DNA of 6,485 bases from Alphaproteobacteria bacterium (GTDB lineage: Bacteria; Pseudomonadota; Alphaproteobacteria; RS24). The translations under genes and the position numbers were made by a program. The number at the start of each line of letters is the position of its first letter. Within the stretch, counting starts at the first letter, position 1. The stretch lies in the NCBI GenBank assembly GCA_028816945.1, contig JAPPQG010000032.1, positions 1 to 6,485 of the forward strand, given 5' to 3'. This document shows positions 1-5,709 of the stretch, piece after piece. The notes under the pieces were generated by a model, which was given only the letters and a program-made list of their open reading frames with translations, did no database searches and was not told the origin of the DNA.

Positions 1-302
1 GGCGCGCCCCTTTTACATTAGCCAATAATAGTCTTGTGCTTTATTATATGCAACGTTTGCGCGATGAAGCGCATCGTTTTGCGATTGGCGGCCATCGAGC
101 AAAACGCCACAAAGATATACGCCGCAACCCACTTGATGATATTCCCGGCATTGGTGCTAAACGCAAAAAAGCTTTATTATATCATTTTGGGTCAGCGCAA
201 GCCGTTATGCGGGCGGATTTGCAGGACTTGGAAAAAGTAGAAAATGTCAGTAAAAAGACAGCACAAACCATATATGATTATTTTAACGAGACGGCACATT
301 AG
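1..302 (+). CDS. uvrC: UvrABC system protein C, C-terminal end (5' part outside the window)
   Basis: This is the last 99 codons of UvrC, the subunit of the UvrABC nucleotide excision repair complex that cuts the damaged strand on both sides of a lesion. The frame is open from the left edge (first full codon at base 3) to TAG at 300-302. The segment LRDEAHRFAI followed by GHRAKR is the conserved UvrC block at the end of the RNase H-like 3' incision nuclease domain. After it come the tandem helix-hairpin-helix motifs that bind DNA: LDDIPGIGAKRKKALLYHFG and then LEKVENVSKKTAQTIYDYF. The GTG at 36 and ATG at 48 are internal codons, not starts, because the conserved protein continues upstream (RAPFTLANNS precedes them). 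The 3' neighbour is pgsA after 42 bases; uvrC-pgsA is a familiar alphaproteobacterial order. The identification is secure; only the N-terminal part is missing. Confidence 0.95.
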   Translation, partial: RAPFTLANNSLVLYYMQRLRDEAHRFAIGGHRAKRHKDIRRNPLDDIPGIGAKRKKALLYHFGSAQAVMRADLQDLEKVENVSKKTAQTIYDYFNETAH

Positions 303-344
303 CCTCTATCAAAACCGAACGACTATGAATAAACTATCGAAAAA

Positions 345-959
345 ATGTTTAATAATTTGCTAAATCATACGCCCAATTTGCTAACCGTTTTGCGCATGGC
401 ACTTATCCCTGCTATTTATGCGGCCTTACTTATGGAGACGACATTCGGCTATTGGCTTGCTTTGGGCTTTTATATTTTTGCCGGCGTGACGGATTTTTTT
501 GACGGCTGGCTTGCGCGGCGCTTTAATCTACAATCAGGGTTTGGGCGTATGCTTGACCCAATCGCGGATAAACTCATGGTGGCGTGCGTGTTGGTTTTAT
601 TGGTCGATAATGGCTCAATTGCCGAATGGCATATTATCGCTGCATTGATTATTTTGTGCCGTGAGATTCTCGTATCGGGCTTGCGGGAATATCTTATTGA
701 ATTACGCGTTGGCTTGCCTGTATCGCGGCTTGCTAAAATCAAAACAACCGCCCAAATGGTGGCACTTGGCTTTTTACTGCCCGGCCCGGCGGGCGAAGCG
801 GTGCTAGCAAGCGCACATGTGATTGGCTTAGGCCTGCTTTGGCTTGCCGCTATTTTAACCCTTGCAACGGGTTATGATTATGCCCGCATCAGTATAAAAC
901 ATGCGGCATGGCACAAGACAGAAACAGAAAATGAGACAGAAACTAAAAGCAAAGAATAA
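345..959 (+). CDS. pgsA: CDP-diacylglycerol--glycerol-3-phosphate 3-phosphatidyltransferase
   Basis: PgsA is an inner-membrane enzyme that transfers the phosphatidyl group of CDP-diacylglycerol to glycerol-3-phosphate. It makes phosphatidylglycerol phosphate, the committed step to phosphatidylglycerol and cardiolipin. The 204-residue protein carries the complete CDP-alcohol phosphotransferase signature: D50, D53-G54, A57-R58, G67, D71 and D75 with family spacing. These aspartates hold the catalytic metals. About six hydrophobic segments follow family topology (roughly 12-30, 34-52, 77-93, 96-113, 134-150, 155-176). The CREILVSGLREY and KIKTTAQM stretches and the late TGYDYAR motif favour PgsA over phosphatidylserine synthase. 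The tail (190-204) is hydrophilic and made largely of Thr, Glu and Lys; at DNA level it contains two copies of gacagaaac 18 bases apart (917-925, 935-943). ATG 345 has no clear Shine-Dalgarno sequence, but the N-terminus fits the family. It may be read through from uvrC. Confidence 0.95.
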   Translation: MFNNLLNHTPNLLTVLRMALIPAIYAALLMETTFGYWLALGFYIFAGVTDFFDGWLARRFNLQSGFGRMLDPIADKLMVACVLVLLVDNGSIAEWHIIAALIILCREILVSGLREYLIELRVGLPVSRLAKIKTTAQMVALGFLLPGPAGEAVLASAHVIGLGLLWLAAILTLATGYDYARISIKHAAWHKTETENETETKSKE

Positions 960-973
960 TTGCTTGCTTTGAT

Positions 974-1846
974 CTAATTAGCATTTACCAGTTCTGCATA
1001 TTGCATCATTAAAGTTTTGCTTATTTCGCCCGGCGTAAATTGATAGGGGCCTATTTCAGAGACGGGTGTGACTTCGGCGGCTGTGCCGGTGATAAAACAT
1101 TCGCTAAAATCTGTTAGTTCTTCGGGCATAATGGCGCGCTCGACTAATTGATAATTTTGTGCGCGGGCAAGATCCATAACTGTGCGGCGGGTAATACCAT
1201 CTAGGAAGCAATCGGGAATGGGCGTATGGATAGTGTCATTTTGGACAAAAAACACATTCGCCCCTGTTGTCTCTGCTACCTGCCCGCGATAATCCAGCAT
1301 CAGCGCATCTGCATAGCCTTTCTTTTCGGCATCGTGCTTTGACAGGGTGCAAATCATATACAGACCCGCCGCTTTGACGCGACAAGGTATGGTTTCAGGA
1401 GATGGGCGGCGATATTTGGCAATATCCAATCTTATGCCTTTGAGTTTTTCTTCGGGGCTGAAATAAGACGGCCACTTCCACGCGGCAATGGCAACATGAA
1501 TTGTGTTTTTTTGTGCCGCAACCCCCATCATTTCACTGCCACGCCATGCGACAGGGCGCACATAGGCATTGGATAATTTATTTTTCTCCAAAACGGCACG
1601 GCACGCATCATCAATTTCATCAACAGTATATGGAATGGCAAAGCCCATTTCCTGTGCTGAAAAAAAGAGCCGTTCTGTATGTTCGCGCAATTTGAAAATC
1701 TGCCCGCCATAGGCGCGCTCCCCCTCAAACACACAAGAAGCATAATGTAGCCCATGCGTTAAAACATGGGTTGTCGCCTCTGCCCAAACGCGCATTTGAC
1801 CATTCATCCAAATAAACCCATCACATTTTTCAAATGAAACGCTCAT
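974..1846 (-). CDS. ilvE: Branched-chain amino acid aminotransferase (class IV PLP enzyme)
   Basis: This 290-residue protein is a fold-type IV PLP aminotransferase. Its expected role is reversible transfer of the amino group between glutamate and the branched-chain 2-oxo acids, the last step of valine, leucine and isoleucine synthesis in the cytoplasm. Family landmarks are in order: FEGERAYGG near 40-48, YVRP at 95-98, the PLP-binding lysine K158 in CRVKAAGLYM, the E192-containing AETTGANVFF, DGITRR at 216-221, and the phosphate-contacting GTAAEVTPV at 254-262. Length and order match IlvE. D-amino acid transaminase and aminodeoxychorismate lyase share the fold, but they are shorter and lack this motif combination. 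Class IV substrate range cannot be settled from sequence alone. The ATG at 1846 is preceded on the minus strand by AGGG with a 4-base spacer, and the long leader contains a 13-bp repeat array. It is divergent from the petP-like gene and converges on pgsA. Confidence 0.92.
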   Translation of the reverse strand: MSVSFEKCDGFIWMNGQMRVWAEATTHVLTHGLHYASCVFEGERAYGGQIFKLREHTERLFFSAQEMGFAIPYTVDEIDDACRAVLEKNKLSNAYVRPVAWRGSEMMGVAAQKNTIHVAIAAWKWPSYFSPEEKLKGIRLDIAKYRRPSPETIPCRVKAAGLYMICTLSKHDAEKKGYADALMLDYRGQVAETTGANVFFVQNDTIHTPIPDCFLDGITRRTVMDLARAQNYQLVERAIMPEELTDFSECFITGTAAEVTPVSEIGPYQFTPGEISKTLMMQYAELVNAN

Positions 1847-1849
1847 CTC

Positions 1850-1940
1850 ACCCTATCCATTGCCTTATCTTATGACCCTATCTCATAACCTTATATTAAA
1901 GCCTTATATTAAAGTCTTATCTTATGACCTTATATTTTGC
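1850..1940. repeat. 13-bp tandem repeat array in the ilvE leader
   Basis: Seven contiguous 13-base units can be laid out: 1850-1862 (most degenerate), 1863-1875, 1876-1888, 1889-1901, 1902-1914, 1915-1927 and 1928-1940. Units 4 and 5 are identical (CCTTATATTAAAG). Units 2 and 6 differ only in their first base (CCTTATCTTATGA / TCTTATCTTATGA). Read on the minus strand, the ilvE mRNA direction, nearly every unit ends in AAGG or AGGG, so the leader carries a series of Shine-Dalgarno-like sequences. The last of these is the one that serves the ilvE start. The array is seen directly; function is unknown. Replication slippage or a regulatory leader are both possible. Confidence 0.85.
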
Positions 1941-1950
1941 TAAATTACAG

Positions 1951-1966
1951 TTGCTATGATTAGCAA
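1951..1966. promoter_or_regulatory. Perfect 16-bp palindrome, candidate PetP (MarR-type) operator
   Basis: TTGCTATGATTAGCAA has perfect 6-base arms around a 4-base centre. MarR-family dimers bind palindromes of about this length, and several known sites have TTGC...GCAA arms. It sits between ilvE and the marR-like gene and overlaps the candidate -10 of ilvE and the candidate -35 of petP, as expected of an autoregulatory operator. A further TTGCTA half-site lies at 1937-1942. The palindrome is observed; the ligand is inferred. Confidence 0.45.
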
Positions 1967-1978
1967 TATGATTAGAAT
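1951..1978 (+). promoter_or_regulatory. Candidate promoter for the petP-petR-kinase operon
   Basis: TTGCTA (1951-1956; four of six matches to -35) is followed after 16 bases by TAGAAT (1973-1978; five of six matches to -10). An alternative is the perfect -10 hexamer TATAAT at 1997-2002, which lacks a recognisable -35 at the right distance. Either would start transcription 60-110 bases before petP. The region is AT-rich, so chance matches are likely. Confidence 0.3.
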
Positions 1979-1985
1979 ATGTCAA
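1956..1985 (-). promoter_or_regulatory. Candidate ilvE promoter
   Basis: On the minus strand a perfect -35 hexamer TTGACA (1985-1980) is followed after 18 bases by AATCAT (1961-1956), which matches four of six bases of the -10 consensus. It points toward ilvE and would give a leader of roughly 100 bases containing the 13-bp array. The proposed -10 lies inside the palindrome at 1951-1966. The -35 match is good and the -10 is weak, so this is a candidate only. Confidence 0.35.
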
Positions 1986-2053
1986 TAGGGCTGACATATA
2001 ATTTAATATCGTAGATGTGATATAGGTAAATTCGTATAAATACAGGCTATTAC

Positions 2054-2067
2054 AGAGGTGCCATGTG
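2054..2067 (+). promoter_or_regulatory. Ribosome binding site and GTG start of petP, overlapping an ATG in another frame
   Basis: AGAGG (2054-2058) lies 6 bases before GTG 2065, which opens the MarR-like frame; the next in-frame ATG is at residue 23, too far in. The same AGAGG is 4 bases before ATG 2063. That ATG opens a seven-codon frame (MWMKVKK, stop at 2084-2086) overlapping the gene start two bases out of register. The spacing slightly favours GTG 2065. Confidence 0.55.
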
Positions 2068-2598
2068 GATGAAAGTGAAAAAATAACGCCCCCAATAACG
2101 CCACAACAGCTAACGGAGGCTGTTGAATTGATGTTTTTTGTCTATCGTGATTTTATATCCGACCCTGATAAATTGCTAGCCGAGCATGGGTTTGGGCGGG
2201 CGCATCACCGCGTTTTGCATTTTATTGGCCGCCAACCCGGCCTATCTGTCGCTGAATTGCTTGATATTCTCGCCATTACCAAACAAAGCCTTGCCCGTGT
2301 CTTGCGTGATTTGCTACAAGCAGGCTATGTGCAACAAACTATGGGGCAGCACGATAGGCGCAAACGCCTGCTTACCCTATCGCCAAAAGGACATAGGCTA
2401 CACGCCCAACTGCTTGCCCCCCAGCAAAAACGGTTTTTGCGGGCCATTGCAAAAAGTGAGCGCGGCACGGTTGAAGCATGGCGCAATTTTATGTTGCAAT
2501 TAGTCAATCCCGATAATCAAGCAACCATATTAAGGCACATAAAACAAGACCAATCAGAACAAGACCACCCCATGCAAACGACTTATAATGATAGATAG
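2065..2598 (+). CDS. petP: MarR-family transcriptional regulator, PetP-like
   Basis: This 177-residue protein is a MarR-type DNA-binding regulator. Helical dimerisation segments lie at about 12-40, the winged helix-turn-helix at about 45-110, and C-terminal dimerisation helices at about 111-150. The recognition region reads SVAELLDILAITKQSLARVL (61-80), and the wing has the family-typical GQHDRRKRLLTLS (95-107). The last 20 or so residues are polar. A MarR regulator directly ahead of an OmpR-type response regulator and beside ilvE matches the PetP-PetR pair. In Rhodobacter capsulatus that pair is linked to expression of the cytochrome bc1 operon; bc1 genes are not in this window, so the target here is unknown. 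The start is GTG 2065, chosen for its AGAGG site. The stop TAG 2596-2598 lies 6-18 bases before petR, so co-translation is likely. MarR membership is firm; the PetP assignment rests on context. Confidence 0.85.
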   Translation: MDESEKITPPITPQQLTEAVELMFFVYRDFISDPDKLLAEHGFGRAHHRVLHFIGRQPGLSVAELLDILAITKQSLARVLRDLLQAGYVQQTMGQHDRRKRLLTLSPKGHRLHAQLLAPQQKRFLRAIAKSERGTVEAWRNFMLQLVNPDNQATILRHIKQDQSEQDHPMQTTYNDR

Positions 2599-2616
2599 GC
2601 TCACTTGGATAAACTC

Positions 2617-3336
2617 ATGCCAACATTAAATGAAACAACAGCCCATATTTTGATTGTTGATGACGACCGCCGCATTCGCTCCCTATTGCAGAAATTTCTT
2701 GCCGAACAAGGCTATCGCGCCTCTATCGCGGCGGATGCACGCCAAGCGCGCCAAAAATTAGAAGCTTTGGAATTTGATTTAATTGTCCTCGATGTAATGA
2801 TGCCCTCTGAAACGGGACTTGAACTTACGCAAGATTTGCGCGCCCGCGCAAATAATGTACCTATATTATTGCTAACCGCCCTTGCCGATGTCGACCATCG
2901 TATTGAAGGTTTGCAAACGGGGGCGGATGATTATTTACCGAAACCTTTTGAGCCGCGCGAATTGCTTTTGCGCATTAAAAACATTTTGCGGCGGCAGGCG
3001 GCCATGCCTGTGCCGAATGTGGAAGTGCCAGAAGAGGTAAGTTTTGGAACATGCATTTTCAAATTAGAATTAGGCGAACTGACAAATAATGGCGAACATA
3101 TTCCCCTAACCACGCGGGAAAGCGACCTTATGCGGCATTTTGCAACCCATGCCGGCCAAATTGTGCGCCGCGAAGACCTAACACAAGACGATGAAACTAT
3201 ATCAGAGCGAGCAATTGATGTACAAATTAACAGATTAAGGCGTAAAATTGAAACAGACCCGCATGCGCCGCGTTATTTGCAAACTGTGCGCGGGGCGGGC
3301 TATATATTACGCGTTGATGAAATTGTGCGCAGCTAA
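2617..3336 (+). CDS. petR: OmpR-family response regulator, PetR-like
   Basis: This is a two-domain response regulator of 239 residues from ATG 2617. The receiver spans about 10-126: acidic cluster D15-D17 in HILIVDDDRRIR, phosphoacceptor D59 in VLDVMMP, T87 and K109 in DDYLPKPF. The OmpR/PhoB winged-helix DNA-binding domain follows at about 141-234, with the recognition helix in ERAIDVQINRLRRKIE and the wing hairpin VRGAGYIL. The loop before the recognition helix is short and acidic (TQDDETIS). An upstream TTG (2605) preceded by AGG would add four residues. I prefer ATG because GGA lies 7 bases before it and homologous receivers begin about ten residues before HILIVDDD. The phosphodonor is probably the kinase encoded next, and DNA targets are unknown. 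The stop codon lies inside the first unit of the 11-bp repeat array. Family is certain, the PetR name is probable, and the start is uncertain. Confidence 0.88.
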   Translation: MPTLNETTAHILIVDDDRRIRSLLQKFLAEQGYRASIAADARQARQKLEALEFDLIVLDVMMPSETGLELTQDLRARANNVPILLLTALADVDHRIEGLQTGADDYLPKPFEPRELLLRIKNILRRQAAMPVPNVEVPEEVSFGTCIFKLELGELTNNGEHIPLTTRESDLMRHFATHAGQIVRREDLTQDDETISERAIDVQINRLRRKIETDPHAPRYLQTVRGAGYILRVDEIVRS

Positions 3337-3433
3337 ACAGAGACTAAACAAAAGCTAAACAGAATCTAAACAGAGGTTAAACAGAAGCTAGGTAGAGGCT
3401 CTAAATAGAGACTAAACAGAAGCGAAACAGAGA
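3333..3433. repeat. 11-bp direct tandem repeat array, nine units, between petR and the kinase gene
   Basis: Nine units of consensus CTAAACAGAGA/CTAAACAGAAG begin at 3333, 3344, 3355, 3366, 3377, 3388, 3401, 3412 and 3423. One 2-base insertion (3399-3400) precedes unit seven; a tenth partial unit (cgaaa) runs into the kinase ATG. Unit one contains the petR stop codon, so the array fills the whole 102-base spacer. Unit six (CTAGGTAGAGG) is the most diverged. The AGAGA at the end of unit nine is 5 bases before ATG 3439 and is the only Shine-Dalgarno-like sequence there. There are no non-repeat spacers, so this is not a CRISPR. Confidence 0.93.
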
Positions 3434-3438
3434 CGAAA

Positions 3439-4806
3439 ATGGCACGCAATATTACCCTATTAGAACGCTTGAATCCTTTCGACCAGTTGCGTAATTATAT
3501 TCCAACGGGATTATATTCGCGCTCCTTACTTATTATTATTACACCTGTTGTCCTCGTGCAAATTGTCGCTGGGTTTGTTTTTTTGGAACGCCATTGGAAT
3601 ACGGTCACAAGGCGGCTTTCGCATGCATTGGTTGGCGATTTATCCATGCTTGTTGAAATGCGGATGAGCGATATTGGTGCTGACAATGAAGAATTGACGA
3701 GATTGGCAGATGAAAGTTTTGAGATTAGCATTGCTTTTCTGCCCGGCCAGACATTGCCTGAACCTTTGCCGACGCCGTTTTTTCAATTACTCGATACATC
3801 CCTGTCACAAGAATTGAGCGAACAGATTGGGCGGCCTTTTTGGATTGATACGGTGACATTGCAAAATTATGTTGATTTGCGCGTCCAACTGCCGGGCGAA
3901 GTTATTCGCGCCCTTGTTTTGCGCAACCGTGTTTATGCAACCAATTCGCATATTTTTATTGTTTGGATGTCAGGGGCTTCGCTCTTATTATTGGCTGTGT
4001 CGATTATTTTCCTACGCAATCAAATAAAGCCGATTGAGAGGCTTGCCGAGGCGGCAGAAAAATTTGGCATTGGCCAAGATGTGCCAGACTTCAAACCGAG
4101 AGGCGCAGAGGAAGTCCGCAAAGCCTCTATTGCCTTTATGCAAATGCGCGCCCGCATTAAAGCGCAAATCGAACAACGCACAACCATGCTTGCCGGCGTA
4201 AGCCATGACTTACGCACACCTTTAACGCGCCTCAAACTCCAACTTGCTATGTTGCAACGCACGCCCGAAGTAGAAGACCTTGAAACAGATATTGTGGAAA
4301 TGGAAAACATGCTCGAAGATTATTTATCTTTTGCCAAAGGCTATCAGGGGGAGCGGGCTGGGCCTATCAATCTCAAATTATTATTAGATGAAGTTAGAAA
4401 TGATGCTTTATTACGCAAACCCAATGCTAAAATTTATGTTGCGGCGGCAGGTGATTATATTATCTCTGTTAAGCGGCGGGCTTTTAAGCGGTGCGTGACG
4501 AATCTTGTCAATAATGCGTGCAATCACGGCACAGAGGTAGAAATTGTCGCCCATAAGGAAAAATCACATATCACAATTAGCATTGCCGATAATGGGCCGG
4601 GCATTCCACCTGAAAACCTTGAACTTGTTTTCCGTCCCTTTTTTCGCCTAGATGATGCGCGCAGTGCCGAACAAGGCGGGACAGGGCTTGGTCTTGCGGT
4701 TGCCCGTGATATTGCCCGCGGGCATGGCGGGGATATTAAATTGTCAAAAAGCACACAAGGTGGCTTGCGTGCCGATATTATATTGCCGATTGAAGGGCAG
4801 ATATAA
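3439..4806 (+). CDS. EnvZ-type membrane sensor histidine kinase
   Basis: This is a 455-residue HisKA-type sensor kinase. The order is a cytoplasmic N-terminus, transmembrane segment about 29-49, an extracytoplasmic domain about 51-170, a second transmembrane segment about 171-192, a HAMP linker about 193-246, the dimerisation/phosphoacceptor domain with H256 in AGVSHDLRTPLTRLK, and the HATPase domain. ATP-binding boxes are intact: N box NLVNNACNHG (355-364), G1 ADNGPGIPP (383-391), F box FRPFFRLDD (398-406) and G2 GGTGLGLAVA (413-422). It should autophosphorylate on H256 and pass the phosphate to D59 of PetR. That pairing is inferred from adjacency and orientation. The architecture resembles EnvZ, but I do not recognise the periplasmic domain and the signal is unknown. 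It lies 102 bases after petR, a spacer made of 11-bp repeats, and has only a weak AGAGA ribosome site, so its yield may be lower than PetR's. It converges on proC. Confidence 0.93.
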   Translation: MARNITLLERLNPFDQLRNYIPTGLYSRSLLIIITPVVLVQIVAGFVFLERHWNTVTRRLSHALVGDLSMLVEMRMSDIGADNEELTRLADESFEISIAFLPGQTLPEPLPTPFFQLLDTSLSQELSEQIGRPFWIDTVTLQNYVDLRVQLPGEVIRALVLRNRVYATNSHIFIVWMSGASLLLLAVSIIFLRNQIKPIERLAEAAEKFGIGQDVPDFKPRGAEEVRKASIAFMQMRARIKAQIEQRTTMLAGVSHDLRTPLTRLKLQLAMLQRTPEVEDLETDIVEMENMLEDYLSFAKGYQGERAGPINLKLLLDEVRNDALLRKPNAKIYVAAAGDYIISVKRRAFKRCVTNLVNNACNHGTEVEIVAHKEKSHITISIADNGPGIPPENLELVFRPFFRLDDARSAEQGGTGLGLAVARDIARGHGGDIKLSKSTQGGLRADIILPIEGQI

Positions 4807-4820
4807 TTTAAGGGCGCAAT

Positions 4821-5666
4821 TTAAGAGCCAAGTTCGCGCGCCCGTGCAACAGCCGCTTTGGCCGCACGGCGGATAAGTTGTGGCAAGCCCCCCTCTTCCA
4901 TAAGCACATCTAAGGCGGCGGCTGTTGTGCCAGCGGGAGAGGTTACATTCTCCCGCAAAACCGACACATTATCTGTTGATTGATGGAGCATATGCCCTGC
5001 CCCAATAACGGTTGCGCGGGCTAATTGCATGGCTAGATTTTTCGGCAAGCCTAAATCGACCGCCGCCGCAGCTAGGCTTTCCGTTAAATAAAAAACATAA
5101 GCCGGCCCACTACCACTTATCGCGGTGGCAATATCTATATCTGCTTCACTTTCTAGCCAAGCGATTTTGCCAATCTCGGCAAATAATGTTTCTACTTGCG
5201 CGCGCTCAACTTGTTCGACTTGTTCGCTTGCGTATAGCACAGTCATGCTATGGCCGATTGTCGCCGCAAGATTCGGTATAGCACGGATAATTTTTCGCGG
5301 CCCTAAATGCGCCGCTAGACTTGCCAAGTAAATACCCGCCAATATCGACACAGATAAACAATCAGATGGCAAAAGTGGCGCAAGGGGCGGGATTATCTCT
5401 TGCGCCATTTGTGGCTTAACCGCAAAAACAACCATCGAAGGGCGGGCGGCTTTAATCATATCAGGTGTGGGATTGAGTGTTATCGCCTCTGCTTGCGCTA
5501 ATTGTTGCAAGTCGGGCGAGGGGGTTGGTTCAAGCACCATAATAGGCTGTGTTGCTTCGCCTTGCTGTCTTGCTTCGCTGGTGGCAAGCCAAGCTTTCAG
5601 CAGAGCAAAACCCATTCTGCCAGCACCAACTAATAAAATCGGTGCGCTGGTTTTGGATACAGACAT
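4821..5666 (-). CDS. proC: Pyrroline-5-carboxylate reductase
   Basis: ProC reduces 1-pyrroline-5-carboxylate to L-proline with NAD(P)H, the last step of proline synthesis, in the cytoplasm. From ATG 5666 it has 281 residues, close to the family norm. The N-terminal Rossmann nucleotide-binding motif is VGAGRMG (13-19); FAVKPQ lies near 81-86, RAIPN at 128-132, and the C-terminal dimerisation domain contains SGSGPAYVFYL (184-194). The ProC signature around 237-259 includes RENVTSPAGTTAAAL. A GTG at 5675 would add three residues. The AAGGGA at 5683-5678 is only 2 bases from the GTG but 11 from the ATG, so neither is ideal and I prefer ATG. Two short DNA-level repeats lie inside the gene: acttgttcg twice near 5212-5230, giving EQVEQVER, and ttgcttcgc twice near 5553-5580. 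It follows the YbjN-domain gene by about 32 bases and is probably cotranscribed with it. Confidence 0.95.
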   Translation of the reverse strand: MSVSKTSAPILLVGAGRMGFALLKAWLATSEARQQGEATQPIMVLEPTPSPDLQQLAQAEAITLNPTPDMIKAARPSMVVFAVKPQMAQEIIPPLAPLLPSDCLSVSILAGIYLASLAAHLGPRKIIRAIPNLAATIGHSMTVLYASEQVEQVERAQVETLFAEIGKIAWLESEADIDIATAISGSGPAYVFYLTESLAAAAVDLGLPKNLAMQLARATVIGAGHMLHQSTDNVSVLRENVTSPAGTTAAALDVLMEEGGLPQLIRRAAKAAVARARELGS

Positions 5667-5681
5667 GATTGGCACTATCCC

Positions 5682-5709
5682 TTAGGCTTCGCTATCCGTT
5701 AGGCTTCGC
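5682..5709. repeat. Short direct repeat at the ybjN/proC junction
   Basis: TTAGGCTTCGC occurs at 5682-5692 and again at 5699-5709, a 17-base period. The second copy encodes the GEA-stop end of the YbjN-domain protein on the minus strand. The first copy is therefore a duplicated stop region lying in the spacer just before proC. It looks like a local tandem duplication; no function is evident. Confidence 0.75.

Noticed and set aside
34..240. Open frame of 68 codons overlapping the uvrC end
   Set aside because: The overlapping frame encodes unmistakable UvrC sequence continuous from the window edge, so this is a shadow frame.
470..742. Antisense frame under pgsA
   Set aside because: It lies entirely inside a motif-complete pgsA on the other strand and shows no family features.
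1896..1912. CtrA binding site from two TTAA half-sites
   Set aside because: The half-sites at 1896-1899 and 1909-1912 are separated by 9 bases rather than the 7 of the CtrA consensus, and they arise simply from the 13-bp repeat.
1850..1940. Replication-origin unwinding 13-mers
   Set aside because: The units are AT-rich 13-mers, but they do not resemble the known origin 13-mer, no DnaA boxes lie alongside, and the neighbouring genes are not those of an alphaproteobacterial origin.
3333..3433. CRISPR array
   Set aside because: Units are 11 bp and contiguous, with no unique spacers; CRISPR repeats are longer and separated by spacers, and no cas gene is present.
4524..4754. Antisense open frames under the kinase gene (also 4012-4310, 3495-3731)
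   Set aside because: The sense frame has all kinase motifs intact; these reverse frames show no recognisable protein and are products of codon bias.
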